A stretch of DNA of 64,000 nt from UBA4744 sp963718995 (GTDB lineage Bacteria; Actinomycetota; Acidimicrobiia; Spongiisociales; UBA4744): positions 1 through 64,000 of the forward strand of contig CAVRAP010000002.1 of NCBI GenBank assembly GCA_963718995.1, written 5' to 3'. Shown piece after piece: positions 8,976 through 15,367 of the stretch (the first letter of the stretch is position 1; each line of letters starts with the position of its first letter). A program made the translations under genes and the position numbers. The notes beneath the pieces are model-generated. The model was not told the origin of the DNA. It saw only the letters and a list, made by a program, of their open reading frames with translations, and searched no databases.

Positions 8976-9692
8976 CTATCGACGGTTCCGGCGTTTCCGG
9001 TTCTCCCAGCGGCGATAGAGATACAACCAGGCAGGGTCGAGGTCGTCGGAAGGGTCGGGCGTCGTCGGGCTCTGCGGATCAGACACCAGCCGGGGCGCCT
9101 CGGGCACGGGGGTAGTAGCCGGAAGCGGCTCGGGGGCGCCCACGGCTGCGGTCCGCTCGTCCGCCTGGTTCCGCAGTTCGCTCAGGCGTTCCCGGAGGAA
9201 TACCGCTTCGGTCTCGGCCCGGGCGGCTCGCTCCCGAGCCTCGGCAAGTTGCTGGCCGGCCTCGTGCAGGTTGCCGAGCTGGTTGATCATCCGGTTCCAG
9301 GCGTCGATGGGGACGAGCACCGAGCCGTCTGGCACGTCCGGGGCAGGTTCGCTCGAGGTCGGGGCAGGCTTGGGTGGAGCAGGCGAAGTCCGGGCGGCCG
9401 GCGGGGGACGGAGTCTCCCGAGGTGCCGGGCTCGTGCCACGACCTCGTCGAGACCGACCAGGCGCACCTGACCTTCCGGCTCGAGTTCAAAACGAGTTGG
9501 AATCCGGTCTTTGCGGGCCCAATTGCGTACGGTTGAGGCAGGCACCCCGGTGGCTTCTTCTGCTTCGTGAAGCGTGACCCAGCGGATCGAAGGGGCGGGG
9601 CCTTGCGGCCTGCGCGCAGGCTCCTCTGAGGGTGGTTTCATGGGGCGGCCCTCCCGAGCGAGTTGCTGCCAGACGAATGCCGGATCTTCCAT
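8976..9692 (-). CDS. HTH/coiled-coil DNA-binding protein, candidate BMC regulator
   Basis: A 238-residue protein with a MerR/excisionase-like helix-turn-helix at about residues 38-70 (TLHEAEEATGVPASTVRNWAR, then FELEPEGQVRLVGLDEV, the wing). A proline/alanine-rich linker follows (about 95-125), then a coiled coil rich in Ala, Glu and Arg (about 140-180), and a low-complexity tail ending in basic residues (RKRRNRR). It is transcribed divergently from the microcompartment operon, with 78 bp between start codons. A TATCCT -10 box six bases before the ATG at 9692 suggests leaderless transcription from that start; an internal ATG at 9641 is the alternative. Control of the operon is inferred from position only. 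Confidence 0.72.
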   Translation of the reverse strand: MEDPAFVWQQLAREGRPMKPPSEEPARRPQGPAPSIRWVTLHEAEEATGVPASTVRNWARKDRIPTRFELEPEGQVRLVGLDEVVARARHLGRLRPPPAARTSPAPPKPAPTSSEPAPDVPDGSVLVPIDAWNRMINQLGNLHEAGQQLAEARERAARAETEAVFLRERLSELRNQADERTAAVGAPEPLPATTPVPEAPRLVSDPQSPTTPDPSDDLDPAWLYLYRRWENRKRRNRR

Positions 9693-9770
9693 CTCCCCAG
9701 GATAGGTCCTGTCGTCGGCAGACTCCTAGGATGCTGGGAGAGAGCGGAGAGCAAGAGAGCCCGAACCAAC
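9693..9770. promoter_or_regulatory. Divergent promoter region with two palindromes
   Basis: This 78-bp gap serves both the HTH regulator (reverse) and the BMC operon (forward). It has a reverse -10 box TATCCT (9704-9699), a forward -10-like TAGGAT (9727-9732), a palindrome CAGGA-TAGG-TCCTG (9698-9711) covering the reverse -10 box, and a perfect 8-bp palindrome TCCTAGGA (9724-9731) covering the forward -10 box. No good -35 boxes are seen, as is common where an activator is needed. Operator function is inference. Confidence 0.5.
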
Positions 9771-10358
9771 ATGCCGTCCCAGGAAGAGATTCGAAAAGCC
9801 GTTGAGCGGGTGGTTGATGGGGTCCTGACCCGCACCGGCCAAAGGCCTCCTTCCGCACCGGTGACTGCCCCGGCGCCGGAATCAACGGGTGGGCCGAGGC
9901 GGATCGCCATTGGAGCCGATCATGGCGGATACCCCCTCAAGGAACGCATCGGTTTCTACCTTCGCGAACAGGGCTTTGAGGTCACGGACTGTGGCACGAA
10001 CACCCCCGAGTCGGTCGACTATCCAGACTTTGCCCACGCCGTAGCTGGCCTGGTCGCCGCCGGTACCTGCTCGGAAGGCATCATCGTCGATGGAGCGGGC
10101 ATTGGGTCGGCGATGGTCGCCAACAAGGTCCCCGGGGTGCGGGCGGCGCTCTGTTACGACATCTCATCGGCGCAAAACAGCCGGGAGCACAATCACGCTA
10201 ATGTCCTGACCCTGGGGGCGGGACTGATCGGCAACGCGCTCGCCCTCCAGATTGTGGAGGCGTGGCTGGCCACCGATTGGGGTCCGGGCCGCCATGCCCG
10301 GCGGGTGGACATGATCACCGACATTGAAAAGCAGTACCTCAAAGGCGACCGGACATGA
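9771..10358 (+). CDS. rpiB: BMC-associated RpiB/LacAB-family sugar-phosphate isomerase
   Basis: Putative cargo enzyme, 195 residues. Residues 1-22 (MPSQEEIRKAVERVVDGVL) form an amphipathic helix, followed by a Pro/Ala linker to about residue 42: the layout of an encapsulation peptide. The RpiB domain then begins (IAIGADHGGYPLKE, Asp50/His51) and keeps the substrate-binding HNHANVLTLGAG. At the position of the catalytic Cys of classic RpiB it has Asp107 (IIVDGAGIG), so chemistry or substrate may differ from ribose-5-phosphate isomerisation. The window holds a second, classic rpiB at 22235. First gene of the operon; ATG at 9771 is chosen because it starts the helix. Its stop overlaps the deoC start. 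Confidence 0.88.
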   Translation: MPSQEEIRKAVERVVDGVLTRTGQRPPSAPVTAPAPESTGGPRRIAIGADHGGYPLKERIGFYLREQGFEVTDCGTNTPESVDYPDFAHAVAGLVAAGTCSEGIIVDGAGIGSAMVANKVPGVRAALCYDISSAQNSREHNHANVLTLGAGLIGNALALQIVEAWLATDWGPGRHARRVDMITDIEKQYLKGDRT

Positions 10359-11207
10359 CAAGCAGAGAAGAACTCATCGAGGCAGTGACTCGCGAGGTCC
10401 TGGCAGCTCTTCAAAGAAGATGTCGATGAGATTTGTGTCGACGGCTCGTGTGCCGTTCACAGCCCGGACAAGGTCCGTGCGATCGTCGCCAACGGGGCGG
10501 GCCGCATCAGTTTTTCCGGGGCAGCCGCTGAGGTGCCCCGAGACCTCGCCCGCTACCTCGACCACACCCTGCTCAAACCGGACGCTTCCGCCGCCGACAT
10601 CGACAAACTCTGTGCCGAAGCGGTCGAGTACGGCTTCGCCGCGGTGTGCGTGAACCCCACGTGGGTGAAGAGGGCTGCGAACAATGTCCGGGGCTCAACG
10701 GTGAAGGTGGCGTCGGTCGTCGGGTTTCCCCTCGGCGCCACGCCGTCCGAGATCAAGGCGATGGAAGCGAGGCGGGCGATTCGCGACGGGGCTCGCGAGA
10801 TCGACATGGTGATCAACATCGGAGCGCTGAAATCCGGTGATCACGAGACCGTTCGCAAAGACATCGAGAAGGTATCCGATGCCTGTCGCGAGGCCGGGGT
10901 CAAGAACAAGGTCATCATCGAAGCGGCCCTCCTCACCGACGAGGAAAAGGTGATTGCTTCTTACCTCGCCAAGCAGGCAAAAGCGGATTACGTGAAGACC
11001 TCGACCGGGTTTGGTCCGGGCGGAGCGACCGTTCACGACGTCTTATTGATGCGGGAGACGGTCGGCCCGGACATGGGGATCAAAGCTGCAGGCGGGATCC
11101 GCAGCGCCGAAGATATGAAAGACATGATCGCCGCCGGCGCCACCCGAATCGGCGCTTCGGCGGGTGTCGCCATAGTGACCGGAGGGGAGTCGAGTGAGCA
11201 ATATTGA
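10355..11207 (+). CDS. deoC: Deoxyribose-5-phosphate aldolase, BMC cargo, apparent frameshift
   Basis: Cleaves 2-deoxyribose-5-phosphate into acetaldehyde and glyceraldehyde-3-phosphate, the signature reaction of this compartment. The catalytic barrel (from about 10545) has the Schiff-base lysine in VKTSTGFGPGG, the second lysine in GIKAAGGIRS and the acid in EIDMVINIG. Upstream, ATG at 10355 opens an encapsulation-like helix (MTSREELIEAVTREVLAAL) that meets a stop at 10427. Removing one A from the AAA at 10413-10415 joins it to the main frame through a linker with two Cys (EICVDGSCAVHSPDKVR). So the full gene probably starts at 10355; if the shift is real, only GTG 10533 gives aldolase and the targeting helix is lost. 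The last 14 bp overlap the next gene. Confidence 0.88.
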
Positions 11208-11827
11208 GCTGCGCGCCTACGCGTTTCTAGACAGCCTGCAACCGCAATACGCGGCCTTTTTGGGTACCACCGCGCAAGGTTTCCTCCCTTTGGCCGGGGA
11301 TGCATCGCTGTACGTTGAGATTGCGCCTGGTATCGAGATCAACCGTCTCACCGATATCGCCCTCAAGGCGACCCGGGTCCGACCGGGAATGCAGATCGTC
11401 GAGCGGTACTACGGGATGCTCGAGATCCATTCGGAGGATCAAGCAGAGACCCGGGCGGCCGGACGAGCCATCCTCGAGGCCATCGAGCTCGAAGAGAATG
11501 ATCGGACCAAGCCCCGCATCCTCTCCAGCCAGATCATCCGTCGGATCGACGACCACCAGGCCCAGTTGATCAACCGGATGCGCCACGGCCAGATGATCAT
11601 TCCCGGCCAGACGCTCTACGTGCTCGAACTCGAACCTGCCGCGTATGCCCCGCTGGCCGCCAACGAGGCGGAGAAAGCGGCCGAGATCAACGTCCTCGAG
11701 GTCAGGGCATTTGGTTCGATGGGCCGTGTCGTATCTCGGCGGCGAAGAGCGGGATATCGACGTCGGCTGGCGGGCGGCGGTGGCCGCCATCGAAGGTCTC
11801 GAAGGTAGAGAATCTCCAAGCAAGTAG
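11194..11827 (+). CDS. BMC-T shell protein 1 (tandem BMC domains), apparent frameshift
   Basis: Trimer-forming shell subunit with two BMC folds, about 210 residues. The start GTG at 11194 gives MSNIELRAYAFLDSLQPQYA, the N-terminus of the BMC-T group also seen in the Rhodococcus/Mycobacterium compartment locus. The first domain includes INRLTDIALKA, the second ANEAEKAAEINVLEVRAFGSMGR. The written frame then turns to arginine-rich nonsense. Skipping one base near 11730 restores the conserved ending YLGGEERDIDVGW and stops at 11827, just before bmcH. The overlap with deoC and the 22-bp gap to bmcH fit one transcript. Shell role is family knowledge; the frame repair is my reading. Confidence 0.85.
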
Positions 11828-11848
11828 GACAGAGAAGGAGACGGATGT

Positions 11849-12151
11849 ATGGCTGAAGCCCTGGGAATGATCGAAGCAAGAGGCTTTGCGGCGATGGTCG
11901 AAGCGGCCGATGCCATGGTCAAGGCGGCCAAGGTCGAACTGGTCAGCTACGAGAAGACCGGTGGTGGCTATGTGACCGCCATCGTGCGTGGTGACGTAGC
12001 AGCGGTGAAAGCGGCAATTGATGCCGGCGTGCGCAGCGCCGAAAAGGTCGGCGAAGTGATTTCCACCCATGTGATCGCCCGCCCGCACCTCAACATCGAT
12101 GTGGTGCTGCCGCTGGGACGCGCCGAAGAAGCTGAAGCGGAGATGGGCTAG
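11849..12151 (+). CDS. BMC-H hexameric shell protein
   Basis: The main facet tile of a microcompartment shell: a 100-residue single BMC (pfam00936) domain. Diagnostic parts are ALGMIEARGFAAMVEAADAM at the start, the pore loop KTGGGYVT, VRGDVAAVKAAIDAG, and the conserved ending HVIARPHLNIDVVLP. An AAGGAG site lies about 9 bp before ATG 11849. It is the only BMC-H in the window, so the shell would use one hexamer type plus two BMC-T and three BMC-P proteins, unless other shell genes lie elsewhere in the genome. Confidence 0.97.
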   Translation: MAEALGMIEARGFAAMVEAADAMVKAAKVELVSYEKTGGGYVTAIVRGDVAAVKAAIDAGVRSAEKVGEVISTHVIARPHLNIDVVLPLGRAEEAEAEMG

Positions 12152-12192
12152 ACGGCCGAAGACTCGCCCACTCGCTTCGGACGGAGGATGCA

Positions 12193-12480
12193 ATGCTGCT
12201 TGGACGCGTAGCCGGAACGCTGGTCGCCAGCCAGAAGGAAGCGAACCTCGAGGGGCTCAAGTTTCTCGTGGTGCGCCAGCTCGACGTCGATAACGAGGAA
12301 ACCGGAGGTTACGTCGTGGCCGCCGATGCGGTCGGCGCCGGCGTTGGGGAAGTGGTGCTCTATGCCACCGGCAGTTCCGCCCGTCAAACCGTGTTGACCA
12401 ACAACCGCCCGTGTGACGCGGTGATCATGGCGATCGTCGACACATGGGAGGTCGGTGGTACCGAGGTGTGGCGCAAATAG
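12193..12480 (+). CDS. BMC-P pentameric vertex protein 1 (EutN/CcmL family)
   Basis: Pentamer that caps the vertices of the icosahedral shell. 95 residues with the EutN/CcmL fold signature: LLGRVAGTLVASQK at the start, LKFLVVRQLD, VAADAVGAGVGEVVL and GSSARQT, ending in the AIVDTWE strand. It sits between bmcH and the aldehyde dehydrogenase. Its last 31 codons are duplicated downstream as part of a 180-bp tandem repeat; the three base differences there are all synonymous in this frame. Confidence 0.95.
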   Translation: MLLGRVAGTLVASQKEANLEGLKFLVVRQLDVDNEETGGYVVAADAVGAGVGEVVLYATGSSARQTVLTNNRPCDAVIMAIVDTWEVGGTEVWRK

Positions 12481-12740
12481 CCGGGAGACGCATGGCAGAG
12501 CTCAGCGAACAGCAGATCCAGGACATCATCGAGCGGGTCAACCTGCGGATCGGAACGACCGAGCCAGACCGTGTTGACCAATAACCGCCCGTGTGACGCG
12601 GTGATCATGGCGATCGTCGACACGTGGGAGGTCGGTGGTACCGAGGTGTGGCGCAAATAGCCGGGAGACGCATGGCAGAGCTCAGCGAACAGCAGATCCA
12701 GGACATTATCGAGCGGGTCAACGTGCGGATCGGAACGACC
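12385..12740 (+). repeat. 180-bp tandem duplication across bmcP / aldehyde dehydrogenase junction
   Basis: Bases 12385-12560 recur at 12565-12740 (offset exactly 180, 176 bp aligned, five mismatches: 12387, 12402, 12444, 12527, 12543). Each copy holds the bmcP 3' end, its stop, the ribosome-binding region and the first 23 codons of the aldehyde dehydrogenase. Four of the five differences are synonymous and the fifth is Leu/Val. That pattern suits two diverged alleles joined together better than a duplication that decayed in place. Confidence 0.93.
12492..12584 (+). CDS. Stand-alone encapsulation-peptide minigene (30 aa)
   Basis: Too short for usual gene callers. ATG at 12492, with GGGAG nearby, gives MAELSEQQIQDIIERVN and a few more residues matching the N-terminus of the aldehyde dehydrogenase (one Leu/Val change up to residue 23). 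It then runs through the repeat junction into seven unrelated residues and TAA at 12582. If real and expressed, it would make a free encapsulation helix without an enzyme, which could compete for or decorate shell binding sites. It may equally be a by-product of the duplication or of haplotype joining in the assembly. Confidence 0.45.
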   Translation: MAELSEQQIQDIIERVNLRIGTTEPDRVDQ

Positions 12741-14132
12741 ACCGATGGGCAGGGAGCGAAGCTTCGCGCGGAAAAGGAACTGCAAGCCGTCGAACAAGCC
12801 GAACTGGGCGACGGGATCTACGCCACCATCGACGAAGCGGTGGCCGCCGCCCGGCGGGCGTTCCTTCGCTACCAGCGGACCGGTCTCGAAGGCCGCAAAG
12901 CCGTCATCGCCTCCGTCCGTTCCGCGATGCTCGAGAACGCCGAGCGGTTGGCCGAGATGGCTCATGCCGAGACCGGGTTGGGTCGGGTGGTCGACAAGAT
13001 CATGAAGAACCGTTTGGTCACCACCAGGGCCCCCGGCCCCGAGGACCTCGAATTGGAAGCGGTCACCGGGGACCGGGGGATGATGGTCACCGAGTTCGCA
13101 CCGTTCGGGGTTGTCGGCGCCATAACTCCCACCACCAACCCGACCTCTACGATCATCAACAACACCATCTCGATCGTGTCCGCAGGCAACGCCGTCGTTT
13201 TCAACGTGCATCCCAGCGCCAAGCAGGTATCTGCCGAGAACATCCGCCTGCTGAATCGGGCCATCCAGGCCGGGGGCGGTCCGCCTGATCTGGTCACCGC
13301 CATCCCCAACCCGACCATCGAGAGCGCCAAAGCGGTCATGAATCACCCCGACGTTGCGCTGCTCTTGGTGACCGGCGGTCCGGGGGTAGTACGGGAAGCC
13401 ATGCGTACCGACAAAGTGGTCATCGCGGCCGGTCCGGGCAATCCGCCTGCCGTCGTCGACCAAACCGCCGACGTGGACAAGGCCGGACGGGACATCGTGG
13501 CCGGCGCCTCGCTGGACAACAACATCATCTGCGTCGACGAGAAGACCACGATCGCCGTCGATACGATCGCCGACCGTCTCGTACGGTCCATGGCCCAGAA
13601 CGGGGCCTACGTGCTGAAGGAGCACGAGCTGAAGCGGCTCGAACGGGTCATCTTCAAGGAGATGGGCCCTCCGCGGAAACCGGGAGTCATCAACCCGGCC
13701 TTCATCGGCAAGAACGCCGGCGTGATTCTCGCCGAGATCGGGGTCCAGGTTGGAGACGACGTGCGCCTGGTGGTTGCTGAGGTACCGGAAGATCACAATC
13801 TGGTGTGGACCGAGCAGATGATGCCGGTCATGCCGGTGGTCCGGGTAGCCGACGTGGAACGGGGTATCGAACTGGCGGTGAAGTCGGAGCACGGATTCCG
13901 CCACACCGCCTCGATCCACTCGACCAACGTGCAGACCATCACCAACATGGCCCTGGCCATGAACTGCAGCATCTTTGTCGCCAACGGGCCGAATTATGCC
14001 GGCCTGGGCGAAGGGGGAGAGGGGTTCTCGTCGTTCTCCATCGCCAGCCCGACCGGCCACGGCTTGACGCGGCCGCGTAGCTTCTCGCGTGAGCGGCGCA
14101 TCACGGTTGTCGGTGCCTTGAGGATCGTGTGA
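12672..14132 (+). CDS. pduP: CoA-acylating aldehyde dehydrogenase, BMC cargo (PduP/EutE family)
   Basis: Oxidises an aldehyde, here presumably acetaldehyde from DeoC, to acyl-CoA with NAD+ and CoA inside the shell. 486 residues. Residues 1-18 (MAELSEQQIQDIIERVNV) form an encapsulation-type amphipathic helix, and a charged linker leads to the dehydrogenase domain at about residue 50. Signatures are GAITPTTNPTSTIINN (cofactor binding), the catalytic Cys287 in DNNIICVDEKT, and GHGLTRPRSFSRERR near the end. The frame is open upstream, but ATG 12672 is preferred because it starts the helix and has its own ribosome-binding region. It overlaps bmcT2 by 4 bp. No phosphotransacylase or alcohol dehydrogenase follows. 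Confidence 0.94.
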   Translation: MAELSEQQIQDIIERVNVRIGTTTDGQGAKLRAEKELQAVEQAELGDGIYATIDEAVAAARRAFLRYQRTGLEGRKAVIASVRSAMLENAERLAEMAHAETGLGRVVDKIMKNRLVTTRAPGPEDLELEAVTGDRGMMVTEFAPFGVVGAITPTTNPTSTIINNTISIVSAGNAVVFNVHPSAKQVSAENIRLLNRAIQAGGGPPDLVTAIPNPTIESAKAVMNHPDVALLLVTGGPGVVREAMRTDKVVIAAGPGNPPAVVDQTADVDKAGRDIVAGASLDNNIICVDEKTTIAVDTIADRLVRSMAQNGAYVLKEHELKRLERVIFKEMGPPRKPGVINPAFIGKNAGVILAEIGVQVGDDVRLVVAEVPEDHNLVWTEQMMPVMPVVRVADVERGIELAVKSEHGFRHTASIHSTNVQTITNMALAMNCSIFVANGPNYAGLGEGGEGFSSFSIASPTGHGLTRPRSFSRERRITVVGALRIV

Positions 14133-14719
14133 TCCTCCAACCGGCTCTCGCCTTGCTCGAATTCGACTCCATTGCAGCAGGTATCACCGCCGGCGATGCC
14201 ATGGTCAAGCGAGCCCCACTCGACCTCATCAAGGCGGGCACGGTGCAGCCGGGCAGGTATCTCGTGCTGATCGGCGGACAAGTCGCCGATGTCGAAGAGG
14301 CCATCGACGCGGCCCGCACCACGGAACCGAACACCCTCGTCGACATCGTGTTTCTGCCGGACGTGCACCCGGACGTGGTGGCAGCCGTCGCCGGGGCTCG
14401 TTGCACCGATGACGGCGAAGCGCTTGGCATCATCGAAACCACCACCGTGGCAGCCATCATCCAGGCGGCCGACGCCGGGGTCAAGGGAGCCCGGGTAACG
14501 CTGCGCGAGCTGCGCATGGCCGACGGACTGGGTGGCAAGGGGTATCTCCTGTTCGGCGGATCGGTTGCCGACGTCGAAGCCGGAGTCTCCATTGGCTCCG
14601 CCCTGGTTGGCGGTCGGTTGATCAGGGACAGCGTGATCTCCCAACTCCATCCGGAGATGTCTGACAATCTCTCCGTCGATGGCCGGTTTGAACGTCTCGT
14701 TCGGTCGGAAGAGGAGTAA
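14129..14719 (+). CDS. BMC-T shell protein 2 (tandem BMC domains)
   Basis: Second trimeric shell protein, 196 residues with two BMC domains in direct tandem. Domain 1 (about 1-95) starts ALALLEFDSIAAGITAGDAM and contains RYLVLIGGQVADVEEAI. Domain 2 (about 100-180) starts ALGIIETTTVAAIIQAADAG and contains GYLLFGGSVADVEAGV. The two-domain arrangement resembles the BMC-T proteins of the Haliangium ochraceum shell, some of which stack as double trimers with a large gated pore; I cannot tell from sequence whether this one does. The GTG start overlaps the aldehyde dehydrogenase stop. Confidence 0.92.
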   Translation: MILQPALALLEFDSIAAGITAGDAMVKRAPLDLIKAGTVQPGRYLVLIGGQVADVEEAIDAARTTEPNTLVDIVFLPDVHPDVVAAVAGARCTDDGEALGIIETTTVAAIIQAADAGVKGARVTLRELRMADGLGGKGYLLFGGSVADVEAGVSIGSALVGGRLIRDSVISQLHPEMSDNLSVDGRFERLVRSEEE

Positions 14720-14723
14720 CGCC

Positions 14724-15005
14724 ATGCAGTTGGGCCGGGTAATCGGAACGGTCGTTGCAACCGTGAAGTACGAAGGGCTGGAAGGTATCAAGCTCATGAT
14801 CGTGCAGCCGCTCGATCGGCACCAGGAACCCGAGGGGCGGCCGGTGGTGGCCGCCGATGCCGTGCACATGGCGGGGCCGGGGGAGTTGATCTACTTCGTG
14901 GGTTCGCGTGAAGCCGCCCAGGCGCTTCCCGAGACCTTCGTCCCGGTCGATCATGCCATTGTCGGGATCGCCGACGCGGTCGAGGAATTGAGGGCCGGCT
15001 CGTGA
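14724..15005 (+). CDS. BMC-P pentameric vertex protein 2 (EutN/CcmL family)
   Basis: 93-residue vertex protein: MQLGRVIGTVVATVKYEGLE start, LMIVQPLD, VVAADAVHMAGPGELIYFV, and AIVGIADAVEEL at the end. A GAGGAG site lies 7 bp before ATG 14724. It differs clearly from the first and third pentamers, for example in the insertion near HMAGPG and the loss of the GSSARQ motif. It ends 4 bp inside the next pentamer gene. Confidence 0.93.
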   Translation: MQLGRVIGTVVATVKYEGLEGIKLMIVQPLDRHQEPEGRPVVAADAVHMAGPGELIYFVGSREAAQALPETFVPVDHAIVGIADAVEELRAGS

Positions 15006-15298
15006 AGATCGGGCGCGTCGTTGGCACGGTGGTCTCCACCATCAACTCGCCGGTCTTCGACGGTCGCAAGCTGCTCCTGTGCGACCTGCTTGGGACCGAC
15101 GGGAAGGCCACCGGCGGCTACACGATCGCAGCCGATGCGGTCGACGCCGGAGCCGGCGAGGTGGTTCTGATTCTCGACGAAGGGACCGGGGCCCGCCAGA
15201 TCGTAGGACAGGACCCAGCGCCCATTCGGGCCATGGTGGTCGGCATCGTCGATGAGATGGTGGTCGACGGTGATTCCGTGATCACACCTGACATGTGA
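15002..15298 (+). CDS. BMC-P pentameric vertex protein 3 (EutN/CcmL family)
   Basis: 98-residue vertex protein, last gene of the shell operon. It begins MKIGRVVGTVVSTINSPVFD (GTG start at 15002, overlapping the previous stop) and keeps KLLLCDLL, IAADAVDAGAGEVVL and GTGARQI. Three distinct pentamers in one locus is typical of several actinobacterial and myxobacterial compartments. No further shell gene follows; the next gene is an unrelated protease. Confidence 0.94.
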   Translation: MKIGRVVGTVVSTINSPVFDGRKLLLCDLLGTDGKATGGYTIAADAVDAGAGEVVLILDEGTGARQIVGQDPAPIRAMVVGIVDEMVVDGDSVITPDM

Positions 15299-15367
15299 GT
15301 TCGGACCGATGCGGCTCGATTGATCCGCGGCCTCAACTCGCCCACGCCTCTTTCCGATCAAGAGACG

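Noticed and set aside
10355..10560. Programmed ribosomal frameshift as the default explanation for deoC
   Set aside because: The CAAAG context is not a classic slippery heptamer and the same type of one-base excess recurs in many unrelated genes of the window, so sequence error is the simpler reading.
10324..10653. A 109-residue forward frame across the start of deoC
   Set aside because: Out of frame with both the targeting helix and the aldolase; composition rich in Arg, Ser and Pro marks a shadow.
12384..14060. A 558-residue open frame on the reverse strand opposite the aldehyde dehydrogenase
   Set aside because: It is antisense to a gene with full catalytic motifs, has shadow-type composition rich in Gly, Asp and His, and its apparent internal protein repeat is only the 180-bp DNA duplication read backwards.
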